Source: Bubalus kerabau
Lineage: Eukaryota; Chordata; Mammalia; Artiodactyla; Bovidae
Length of the DNA stretch: 64,000 bases
Assembly (NCBI RefSeq): GCF_029407905.1
Contig: NC_073627.1
Coordinates: 132,321,697-132,385,696, forward strand
Direction: 5' to 3'
Shown: in pieces, positions 55,411 to 64,000 of the stretch
Layout: each line of letters begins with the position of its first letter
Position numbering within the stretch: position 1 is the stretch's first letter
Notes under the pieces: generated by a model
The model's database searches: none
Told to the model about the DNA's origin: nothing
The model's input: the letters and a program-made list of their open reading frames with translations, nothing else
Made by a program: the position numbers and the translations under genes

Positions 55411-56577
55411 CCAATATTTGCTGGATTATAGAGAAAGCAAGGGAATTTCAGAAAAATATCTATCTCTGTTTCATCAAATACACTAAAGCCTTTGACTGTC
55501 TGGATCATGACAAACCGTGGAAAGCTCTTAGAGAGATGGAAATACCAGACCATCTCTCCTATCTCCTGAGAAATCTGTATGCATATCAAGAAGCAACAGT
55601 TAGAACCCTGTATGGAACAACTGATTGGTTCAAGATCAAGAAAGGAGTATGACGGGGCTGTCTGCTGTCACCCTGTTTGTTTAACTTATACACTGAGCAC
55701 ATCATGAAAAATGCTGGGCTACATGAGTCACAGGCCAGAATCGAGATAGGCAGGAGAAACATCAACAACATCAGATATGTGGATGATACCACTCTAATGG
55801 CAGAAAGTGAAGAGGAATTAAAGAGCCTCTTGATGAGGGTGAAGGAGCAGAGTGAAAAAGCCAGCTTAAGACTAAATATTAAAAAAATACCATGGCATCC
55901 AGCCCCATTAATTCATGCAGATGGAAGGGGAAAGGTGGAAGTAGTGACAGATATCCTCTTCTTGGGCTCCAAAATTACTGTGGATGGTGACTGCAGCCGT
56001 GAAATCAGAAGATGATTATTTCTTGGCAGAAAATCCATGACAAACCTAGACAGTGTGAAAAGCAGAGACATTATTCTGCTGACAAAGATCTGTATTGTCA
56101 AGGGTATGGTCTTCCCAGTGGTCACGTAAGGTTGTGAGAGCTGGACCATAAAGAAAGCAGAGCATCAGAGAATTGATGCCTTTGAGCTGTGGTGCTGGAG
56201 AAGACTCCTGAAAGTCCCTTGGACAGCAAATGAGTGGAAAACTCATTTGATCAGCAAACAGATCAAATGAGTCAATATTAAGGGAGATCAACCCTCAATA
56301 TTCACTGGAAGGAATGATGCTGAAGCTGAAACTCCAGTATTGTGGTCATCTTTTGCAAACAAATGACTCATTGGAAAAGACCCTGATGCTGGGAAAGATC
56401 GAGGACAGAAGGAAAAGAGGGTGTCAGAGGATTAGATGGCTGGACAGCACCACTGATGCAAAGAACATGAACTTGAGCAGACTCTGGGAGATGGTGAGGG
56501 ACAGGGAAGCCTGGCATGCTGCAGTCCATGAGGTGGCAAAGAGTTGGACGTGACTGGCAGACTGAACAAAAACAACT
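55411..56577 (+). mobile_element. BovB inner copy nested in an antisense BovB
   Basis: It runs from CCAATATTTGCTGGATTATA (mid-RT) to GACGTGACTGGCAGACTGAA. Duplications AGTTTGTCA (55402-55410) and AGTTTTGTCA (56578-56587) flank it. The RT box reads YVDD (IRYVDDTTLMAESEEE). Frames are broken near 55652, 56014 and beyond. 56225-56275 holds a local partial duplication (AACTCATTTGATC / CAGATCAAATGAGTC). Confidence 0.88.
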
Positions 56578-56587
56578 AGTTTTGTCA

Positions 56588-56827
56588 TAGCTATTCTTCC
56601 AAGGAGCAAGTGTCTTTTAATCTCCTGGCTGCAGTTAACGTCTGCAGTTATTTAGGAGCGCAAGAAAATGAAATCTGACACTGTTTCCACTTTTTCCCCA
56701 TCTGTTTGCCATGAAGTGATAGGACCAGATACCATGATCTTCGTTTTTTGAATGTTGAATTTTAAGCCAGCTTTTCCACTCTCCTATTTCACCTTCATTA
56801 AGAGGCTCTTTAGTTCCTCTTCACATT
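56588..56827 (-). mobile_element. BovB outer copy, 5' segment
   Basis: TAGCTATTCTTCCAAGGAGC continues the outer antisense copy to CTTTAGTTCCTCTTCACATT, where a Bov-A2 SINE begins. Confidence 0.88.
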
Positions 56828-57100
56828 CTGCTGCTGCTGCTGCTGCAAGTCGCTTCAGTTGTGTCTGACTCTGTGTGACCCCATAGACAGCAGCCCACCA
56901 GGCTCCGCCATCCCTGGGATTCTCCAGGCAAGAACACTGGAGTGGGATGCCATTTCCTTCTCTGATGCATGAAAATTAAAATTGAAAGTGAAGTTGCTCA
57001 GTCGTGTTCGACTCCTAGCGACCCCATGGACTGCAGCCTACCAGGCTCCTCTGTCCATGGGATTTTCCAGGCAAGAGTACTGGAGTGGGGTGCCATCCTC
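56828..57100 (-). mobile_element. Bov-A2 SINE (two A units)
   Basis: It starts with a CTG repeat (six copies, 56829-56847), then two antisense A units separated by TGAAAATTAAAATTGAAAGT. This is the mirror of the element at 26700-26975. Confidence 0.88.
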
Positions 57101-57224
57101 TTCACATACCAGCAATTAAAGTGCATGGCACCTGCTTATCTTGCTGTTATTGTTCGGTCGTCCAGTCGACTATTCTCTGCATTCAGTTGGATATATCTTT
57201 CCCTTTCTCCTTTTCCTTTCATGG

Positions 57225-57530
57225 TAAAGACTATAACATTAAATTTACCATTCTTACCATTTTTAAGTGTACGATTCAGTAGTGTTAAGTATAGTCATAG
57301 TGTTAGAAATAGAAATAGATCTGTGTAACTTTCTCACCTTGTAAAACAAACTGAGTAAACACAAAGTTCCCGCCCTGCCCCTAGCCATTGGCAATCCCCT
57401 TTCTACTATCTGTTTCAGTGCTTGTTGGTGCCTTAGATTCTTCACATTAGTGGAATCCTACAGTATTTGCCCTTTTGTGGTGATTTATTTCACGATGCAT
57501 AATGTTCTTTTGGTTTATCCATATTATGTG
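57225..57530 (-). repeat. Old L1 3'UTR, antisense
   Basis: ACCATTTTTAAGTGTACGAT, CCATTGGCAATCCCCTTTC, ATTAGTGGAATCCTACAGTA and CACGATGCATAATGTTC follow a common L1M antisense 3'UTR. It is interrupted by the next SINE. Confidence 0.65.
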
Positions 57531-57740
57531 AAAGTTAAAGTTGCTCAGTCGTGTCCAACTCTTTGTGAACCCATGGACTGTAGCCTGCCAGGCTCCTCTG
57601 TCCATGGAATTCCCCAGGCCAGAATACTAGAGTGGGTAGCTGTTCCCTTCTCCAGGGGAACCTCCCAATCCAGTTATTGAACTGGGGTCTCCTGCATTGC
57701 AGGTGGATTCTTTACCAGCTGAGCCACCAGGGAAGCCTGA
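57531..57740 (-). mobile_element. Bov-tA SINE
   Basis: Antisense A unit (GTTGCTCAGTCGTGTCCAAC) and tRNA head (CAGCTGAGCCACCAGGGAAG). Confidence 0.9.
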
Positions 57741-57971
57741 ATGTATGTAAATAGATTCGGTATCATTTTTACAGTGAATATATTCCTAATACAGGCTTTT
57801 AGATGGTATGGATAAGAAAAAGTACTATTTCAACTTAGAGAAAACATTTTAGGTGACTTTCTTTTTTTAACGTGTGTCATTGAAATGTGGTTGATTTATA
57901 ATGTGTTAATTTCTACTGTATAACAAAATGATTTAGTTATATATCTGTATATATGTATGTGTGTGTGTACA

Positions 57972-58086
57972 TATCCCTGGGAATGGTTACCTACTCCAGT
58001 ATTGTTGCCTGGAGTATTCCACGGACAGAGAAACCTGGCAGGCTACAGTCCATGGTGTTGCAAAGGGCTCAACACAACTAAGTGAC

Positions 58087-58090
<4 letters not shown>
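57972..58090 (+). mobile_element. Bov-A SINE unit
   Basis: GTTACCTACTCCAGTATTGT, GCAGGCTACAGTCCATGGTG and AACACAACTAAGTGACTAAC lead into the CA repeat. It faces the antisense SINE at 58122. Confidence 0.82.

Positions 58091-58118
<28 letters not shown>
58089..58118 (+). repeat. (CA)n microsatellite
   Basis: About 14-15 AC units lie between two SINEs of opposite orientation. Confidence 0.9.
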
Positions 58119-58121
<3 letters not shown>

Positions 58122-58122
<1 letters not shown>

Positions 58123-58296
58123 TTTTGCGACCCCATGGACTGTAGTTCACCAGGCTCCTCTATCCATGGAGATTTCCTAGGCAAGAATGCTGGAGTGGGT
58201 TGCCATTTCCTTTTCCAAGGGATCTTCCCAAAACAGGGATTGAACCCGAGTCTCCTGCATTGCAGGTAGATTCTTTCCTGCTGAGTCACCAGGAAA
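58122..58296 (-). mobile_element. Bov-tA SINE
   Basis: Antisense A unit (GCGACCCCATGGACTGTAGT) and tRNA head (CTGAGTCACCAGGAAA), followed by (TA)n at 58297-58312. Confidence 0.85.
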
Positions 58297-59450
58297 TATA
58301 TATATATATATAATTTATATATATTCATAATTATTTTTCATATTCTTCCCATTATTATCACAGAATATTGAATATAGTTATCTGTGCTATGCAGTAGGAC
58401 CTTGTTGTTTATCCATTCTATATATAATAATTTGTATCTGCTAATCTCAAACTCCTACTCCATCCCTCACCTACCTTCCCTCCACTTTGGCAACCACAGT
58501 CTGTTCTCTATGTCTGAGTCTGTTTCACAGATAAATTCATCATTTGTGTCATACTTTAGATTCTGCATATAAGTGTTGTCATATGATATTTGTCTTTCTC
58601 TGACTTACTTCACTTAGTAGGTCCATCCATGTTGCTGCAAATGACATTATTTTATTCGTTTTTTTTATTACTGAGTAGCATTCTATTGTATATATGTATC
58701 ATATCTTTATCCATTCATTTCTTGATGATCATTTATGTTGTTTCCATGTCTTTTGGTTATTGTAAATAGTATGCAATGAACATTTTGGTGAATTTGTCTT
58801 TTTTAATTATAGTTTCCTCCAGATATATGCCCAAGAGTGAGATTGAAGGATTATATAGCTACTCTATTTTTAGCTTTTTGAGAAACTTCTGTACTGCTTT
58901 CCATGGTGACTGTACTAGTTTACATTCTCACCAACCATGTAGGAGGTTTCCCTTTTCTCCACACCCTCTCATTTGCTATTTGTGCTTTTTCATGATGGCT
59001 GTTTTGACTGGTGTGAAGTGGTACCTCATTGTAGTTTCTTGTGTAATTTTGATTTGCATTTCTCTAATAATTAGCGATGTTGAGCATCTGTGTTGGCCAT
59101 TTGTTTGTCTCCTTTGGAGAGATGTCTATTTAGGTCTTCTGCCCATTTTCAACAATGTTGTTTGTTTTTTGTCTTTGAGTTGTATGAGCTGTTTGTGTGT
59201 TTTGGAAATTAAGCCCTTGTTGGTTGCATTGTCTGCAAATATCCTCCTCACTTCCACATGTTTTCTTTTCATTTTGTTTATAGTTCCCTTTGCTGTACAA
59301 AAGCTTGTAAGGTTGAATGGATCACATTTGTTTACTTTTGCATTTATTTATCTTGTCTTGACATAAGAACACATTGGTATGATTTATGTCAGAGAATGTT
59401 TTGCCTATGTTCTCTTCTAAGAGTTTTTTGGTGAGGTGCTTTTCTTCTTG

Positions 59451-60244
59451 CATATAAAAGAGCAGGCTGTCTCTGGGATTATATTACAGAGATTTGTGTG
59501 TGTGGACAGAAGTGCGCTTGTCTACCATGTTGTGTAAGTATCTATAGGGTGAAGCTCCAGACATGAAGCACATGACTCATCTTCCATTCATATTCCCAAT
59601 TACTCTTTTGCCGTGCTGGAGATTCTGTGCTTATTTCTTTAGGAGGGATCAGTTAAGAGCCAAGGAAGAGAAGTTTTGAAAAAGGGTTGAAGGTCAGGAC
59701 ATTTTTCTAGAAGGGGCTATGAACAAGAAAGAAGAAGGGCCGGCAGTGGAAATATGAGACCTTAGCCTCACACTGCATCTGTGACCCAGAGACAGAAGTT
59801 CAAAATAAATCAGTTTTGATGCATATTAGGCAAGTGGAGTTTATTTGGATTTGAACTCCTGTCTTCTCTTTTGTGTTTTTTTTTTTTTAATGTTCCTAAT
59901 CATTCAGCCTGAGTGGCTTATCTTCCTTTCAGAGCTTTGAACATTTTAATGATTCAATATCCTTCTTTTTTAAAAAAGAAGAGAAAAATTATGTGAGCAG
60001 TAGAAAGAGCTCCCTGGGGAGCTCTTGTGTATGCTGCAGCAAAAGCTTTATTAGCTAAAGTTCCCACTGATGGAAAATTCAGACATAGGAAAAGCTCCTG
60101 CATATTATAAGTAAATTTGAGAGCTACCAAAAATATCTTCAGAATGCAATGCAAAATTACTGTGGCAACAGGTTTTCATCCTCATATCCCCAAGTAATAA
60201 AAAGTGAAATGGTCAGTAAATTACATCACCAGGCTTTCTGTCCT
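59451..60244. other. Unassigned intron sequence
   Basis: No gene or recognisable repeat. Poly-T lies at 59876-59889. Confidence 0.4.
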
Positions 60245-60322
60245 TCAGTTCAGTTCAGTCACTCAGTTGTGTCCAACTCTTTGCGACCCCATGGACTGCA
60301 GCACACCAGGCTTCCCTGTCCT
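60245..60322 (-). mobile_element. BovB 3' terminal fragment
   Basis: TTCAGTTCAGTTCAGTCACT and the antisense last ~70 bp (CCAACTCTTTGCGACCCCAT) are present, cut at CCCTGTCCTT. An AAATAAAT run follows at 60329-60345. Confidence 0.75.
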
Positions 60323-60419
60323 TAGATTAAATAAATAAATAAATAGATGAATCAATTATTTGAGGAACCTGGAAGTGACATCCAGGGTCTTTTGTAAAAA
60401 TGCCTATCAAACACCCTGT

Positions 60420-60647
60420 ATGTGTGTGTGTGCTCAGTCGCTTCAATTGTGTCCGAATCTTTGTGGCCCTATGGATTGTAGCCCACCAGGCTCCTCTGTC
60501 CATGGGGATTCTCTAGGCAGGAATACTGGAGTGGGTTCCCATGCCCTCCTCCAGGGCATCTTCCAGACCCGTGGATTGAACCCACATCTCATGTCTCCTG
60601 CATCGGCAGGTGGGTTCTTTATCACTAGTGCCACCTGGGAAGTCCCA
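60420..60647 (-). mobile_element. Bov-tA SINE
   Basis: GTGTGTGTGTGCTCAGTCGC begins the antisense A unit and TAGTGCCACCTGGGAAGTCC ends the tRNA head. Confidence 0.88.
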
Positions 60648-60987
60648 TCAAATACTCTAGGGCACCTTCAAATGGAAAGGGATTAAATCTATCCCTGTAT
60701 TAGTTTCCTAGGGCCACTGTCATGAAGTAGCGGAAAGTGGGGGGCTTAAAAAAACAGAAATTCTGGAGGCTAGAAGTTAAAAATCAATGTCTTGTCAGGG
60801 CATGGTCAGGATAAACGTCTCTGGAGAACCTCTTCCAGGTTGTTGTCTTAACTTATGATGTTAATAGTAATTCTTGGAGTTCTTTGGCTTGTAGATCATC
60901 ATTGCAATCTCTGCCTCCATTGCCATGGGCTTTCTTCCTCTGTATCTTTATCTCATCTTCCCTCTTTGTGTGTCTCCCCTCTTCTTT
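60648..60987. other. Unassigned intron sequence
   Basis: TAGTTTCCTAGGGCCACTGT at ~60700 resembles the start of a common mammalian MER-type repeat. It is not assigned. Confidence 0.35.
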
Positions 60988-61290
60988 AGACTTTCCTGGT
61001 GGCTCAGATGATAAAGCATCTGCCTACAATGCCTCAGATGATAAAGCATCTGCCTACAATGCCTCAGATGATAAAGCGTCTGCCTACAATGTGGAAGACC
61101 CAGGTTCTATCCCTGGATTGGGAATATCCACTGGAGAAGGAAATGGCAACCCACTCCAGTGGTCTTGTCTGGAAAATCCCATGGATGAAGGAGCCTGGTA
61201 GGCTACAGTCCACAGGGTCACAAAGCCTGGTAGGCTACAGTCCACAGGGTTGTAAAGAGTCGGACATGAATGAGCGACTTCACTTCACTT
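60988..61290 (+). mobile_element. Bov-tA SINE with two internal tandem duplications
   Basis: The head CTTTCCTGGTGGCTCAGATG carries a 30-bp unit three times (61003-61092). The A unit carries a ~32-bp unit twice (AGCCTGGTAGGCTACAGTCC at ~61192 and ~61226). It ends GAGCGACTTCACTTCACTTC. Confidence 0.9.
61003..61092 (+). repeat. 30-bp tandem repeat, three copies
   Basis: Units at 61003-61032, 61033-61062 and 61063-61092 each start CTCAGATGATAAAGC. Unit 3 differs at two sites. Confidence 0.93.
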
Positions 61291-61461
61291 CCTCTTCTTA
61301 TAAGGACCCAGGTCATATTGGATTAAGGCCCTCTGTCATGACCCCATCTGAAACTGATGACATCTGCAAAAGCAAAATTTCCAAAGAAGTTCACATTCAC
61401 AGGTTCTGGAGTTAGGATTCCAATATATCTCATCATGGCAGTTGTCTAGAAGGACAGAGGT

Positions 61462-61681
61462 GTGCATGTGTACTAAGTTGCTTCAGTCATGTCTGACTCT
61501 TTGCAACCCTATGGACTCTAGTCTGCCAGCCTCCTCTGTCCATTGGGATTCTCCAGGTAAGAATATTGGAGTGGGTTGCCATGCCCTTCTCCAGGGTATC
61601 TTCCCCGCCCAGGAATCGAACCAGCATTTCTTATGACTCCTGCATTGGCAGGAAGATTCTTTACCACTAGTGCCACCTGGG
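61462..61681 (-). mobile_element. Bov-tA SINE
   Basis: TTGCTTCAGTCATGTCTGAC through TTACCACTAGTGCCACCTGG, antisense. Confidence 0.88.
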
Positions 61682-61682
61682 G

Positions 61683-61886
61683 GTGAAAGTGAAGTCTCTC
61701 AGTTGTGTCTGACTCTTCGACCCCATGGACTCTAACCTACCATGCTCCTCTGTCCATGGGATTTTCCAGGCAAGAGTACTGGAGTGGGTTGCCATTTGCT
61801 CAGGGGATCTTCCCAACGCAAGGATCAAACCCGGGTCTCCTGCATTGTAGGCAGACGATTTACCATCAAAGCCACCAGGGAAGCCA
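61683..61886 (-). mobile_element. Bov-tA SINE
   Basis: GTGAAAGTGAAGTCTCTCAG through AAAGCCACCAGGGAAGCC, antisense. It abuts the preceding SINE in the same orientation. Confidence 0.88.
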
Positions 61887-62127
61887 CCTGGAGGGTAGCT
61901 GTAGTCAAATTACGCTTATTGAAAAGAAAATGAAGCACTTTCTCATGTTGCTTGTTGTGCCCACTCTTTGTTAGGGGAGAAGAGGATTAATCTGGAATTG
62001 ATAAGAAATGTTTCTGGACCTCATAGCAAATAGAATCTGAGAAAATGAGCAAACAGCACCCTGGAGTGCTACAGGGAGTAGGATCTAGAAAGGGAGACTG
62101 GAATTTGAGTCAATGTGAAGATCAGTT

Positions 62128-62290
62128 GGTATCTAACATTTACTGAGTGTTCATTGTGAGCCAGGCATGGTTTTAAGCATTTCAGGGGCATCATATCATT
62201 TAATCTTTCTCCATGAGTTTCTTCATTTTACAAAGAAACTCTGAAGCTCAGTTACACAATGATCAATTTCTATGTTACTCTGGAATATTC
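62128..62290 (-). repeat. MIR SINE, antisense
   Basis: TTACTGAGTGTTCATTGTGA, GCCAGGCATGGTTTTAAGC, ATATCATTTAATCTTTCTCC and TTCATTTTACAAAGAAACTC follow the antisense MIR. Confidence 0.7.
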
Positions 62291-62966
62291 TAAGGTATGA
62301 TTGAAGTAGCCCTTTATTTTTCTATTATTATTATTTATTTTTTATTACCTTTAATGAGATAAATTCCCAGAGCTCACAGAAGAAAGAGAAGATGGAAGGG
62401 AGGAAGACTTTATAACATCATCATGTTTGTGGTGAGGCAGAGGCAAGTCTGAGTCACCTGAGGGCTGGGTTTAGGAGGTAAGAGTGTGCCCAAGGATACT
62501 GTTCAGAAATGGTATGGAGAATTGCCGACCTCAGCATACTGAATGAAAGTCTGTGTGCCGTGGTTTTGTGGCTATCCCAGCTCAGACTGTGCCCCTGTGC
62601 TTAGGGGTCTACCATCTTTGTTCAAGGTTCCGGACAGAAACAAAGACGCTGAATTTTTGGTGCCTTTGTAAATTCTGTCTGTTTACTGGGAGTGAGATGG
62701 AAACTATACCCAGATGTTCCTGCCAGGTTTGGAGCGAGTTCAGTGTTGAACAAAACACATTCCCTGCTTCATAAAAGAGTGCTCAGCTCAAGACTTGGGG
62801 CATCTTGGTTCACAGAAATGAGAAACAGAGCAGTTTTAGGTCAGTCTTTGCTTTTATGCACTTTTGTCTGGGCACAGCATCTCTGAACATCAGTTTTTTC
62901 AGTCTCTGTCCTTTATTGGTCCTTTACTCAGTCATAGGAAGCCCTCAAGATGCATGCAGATGTATG
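62291..62966. other. Unassigned intron sequence
   Basis: No repeat or exon was recognised. Confidence 0.4.
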
Positions 62967-63182
62967 AATGAGCGAGTGCTCAGTCATGTCCAACTCTTTA
63001 CGACCCCACGGACTGTTGCCCACCAGGCTCCTCTGTCCATGGAATTCTCCAGGCAAGAATACTGAGTGGGCTGCTGTTTCCTTTTCCAGGGGACCTTCCT
63101 GATCCAGGAATTGAACCATATCTCTTGTGTCTCCTGTGCTTGCAGGTGGAATCTTTGCCACAGAGTCACCTCAGAAGCCCTT
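62967..63182 (-). mobile_element. Bov-tA SINE
   Basis: GTGCTCAGTCATGTCCAACT through CACAGAGTCACCTCAGAAGC, antisense. Confidence 0.87.
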
Positions 63183-63929
63183 CCAGATGTATATTAGTCC
63201 CTAAATCAATCTGAACCCAAAACCTGGTCCTTAGTACTACCATAGGCCAAAAAACAACCAGGAAAGGGAAGGAAGGATGAAAAGAAGGTGCAGGTGGGAG
63301 GTGCACAGGTAAGGGTCCTGGTTCAGCTGTCACCTGCAGAACAGAAGCAAGTTGTCACACCTTGCTTTCTCTGCCTCCAGGTTGGAGCCTAGAGAGCTTG
63401 ACTGGATTCAGTTCTGTCTATTAAAAAGTTGCTAGGTCATTTTCAAATTTTATTTTATTTTCTCATTTACACTTAGTTTGCAGTTGAGCTTGTTTGGGTT
63501 TTGCTTTCTCCTTTTCTTCTCTTGATTTGGCTTTATTACTTTCAAGTAATACTTTTCTTTCAATCACCATTTTCTTCTTATTAATGCTATTTTACATTGC
63601 TTGCTGAGCGCCGATTTTGTTACCCTCACTGCTGTTTTGTCTTCTTGGCAGCCCCCTGAGACGATCTATTTACTACACTGTGTTCTCCAAGAAACTGTGG
63701 AGAGGCTGCCTAACAGACAATCTCCTGAGAGACTTTCTGTTATCCATTTTCAATGGGAAGCAGTTTCAGCCAGAACTAGGTAATTACCCAGTTTCATAGT
63801 AGCTGGGTAATACAAGCATCCAAATCATAGGGGGTGGGAGGATGTGAATTCTGAGCATTTATTTTGATCGAATCATGGGTGTAACTTTTCCTCTTTTGGC
63901 TCCTGACGTGGATTAATGATTCAGAGGTC
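63183..63929. other. Unassigned intron sequence
   Basis: Contains the splice-flanked open segment 63652-63779 treated under findings. No recognised repeat. Confidence 0.4.
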
Positions 63930-64000
63930 GTTGTGTGTATGCTAAGTTCCTTCAGTCGTGTCTGACTCTGTGCAACCATATGGACTGTAGCCTGCCAGGC
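63930..64000 (-). mobile_element. Bov-A/Bov-tA SINE, cut by the window end
   Basis: TTCCTTCAGTCGTGTCTGAC and TGGACTGTAGCCTGCCAGGC are the start of an antisense A unit. Confidence 0.85.

Larger units (their letters stand above)
57865..59450 (-). mobile_element. L1 LINE (artiodactyl), 3' portion, antisense, split by SINEs
   Basis: 3'UTR (ATTTATAATGTGTTAATTTC, ACTGTATAACAAAATG) is at the left. After the SINE pair at 57972-58296 it continues with GCTATGCAGTAGGACCTTGT and the ORF2 C-terminal region to about 59450. The 196-codon plus frame 58776-59366 is antisense and meaningless. Confidence 0.75.

Noticed and set aside
56829..56847. CTG trinucleotide repeat as an expansion locus
   Set aside because: Six units forming the normal edge of a Bov-A2 SINE. 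The same AGCAGCAGC run ends the copy at 26975.
58776..59366. 196-codon plus-strand open frame with hydrophobic stretches, looking like a membrane protein
   Set aside because: It is the antisense of an L1 ORF2 region. Long T-rich antisense frames of L1 routinely look hydrophobic.
61003..61092. CRISPR-like array of 30-bp repeats
   Set aside because: The units are directly tandem with no spacers, inside a SINE in a mammalian intron.

Overview
This window is mammalian, specifically ruminant (cattle-like), intronic DNA. It is AT-rich and contains no operons or bacterial signals. It is crowded with repeats restricted to, or typical of, ruminants: BovB (RTE-type) LINEs, Bov-tA/Bov-A2 SINEs whose 3' ends resemble BovB, artiodactyl L1s, CHR-type tRNA SINEs and bovine-type endogenous retroviral LTRs. 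The repeats do not separate Bos from other bovids.

The only host coding sequence I can support is two exons of a contactin-associated (neurexin-superfamily) cell-adhesion gene on the + strand: 23914-24024 and 42017-42210. Together they encode the first ~100 residues of an F5/8-type C (discoidin) domain, with correct splice sites and matching phases. From memory of the human paralogues the residues fit CNTNAP3 best, with CNTNAP4 as the alternative. On this reading 1-23913 is intron 1, 24025-42016 is intron 2 (17,992 bp) and 42211-64000 is the start of intron 3. The signal-peptide exon and the next discoidin exon are not in the window.

Layout. 1-2630: an L1 with an inverted 5' part. 3130-4640: a BovB containing a duplicated segment of about 60 bp. 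6925-14130: an old minus-strand L1 split by a SINE and by a near full-length, internally inverted BovB with a perfect 13-bp target-site duplication (TSD). 14390-15980: three BovB 3' fragments. 18970-23290: two closely related minus BovB copies, one split by an 801-bp LTR. 26700-30040: a dense stack of SINEs, a BovB with the longest RT frame (348 aa) and three LTRs. 32400-38350: BovB copies, a fifth LTR and a BovB/SINE chimera. 43680-45500: nested BovB copies, an L1 3' end and a SINE. 51165-51736: a BovB with a variant tail. 54895-56827: BovB nested in BovB. 56829-64000: SINE-dense, including an inverted SINE pair around a CA repeat and a SINE with tandem internal duplications.

The BovB and L1 copies are broken and are fossils of retrotransposition. 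Bov-tA SINEs share their 3' end with BovB, whose machinery is thought to mobilise them. All five recognised LTRs lie antisense to the host gene. I found no CRISPR array, no RNA gene outside SINE heads and no evidence of a new molecular system. The most informative observations are insertion-mechanism records: inversions, template switches, nesting and target duplications.
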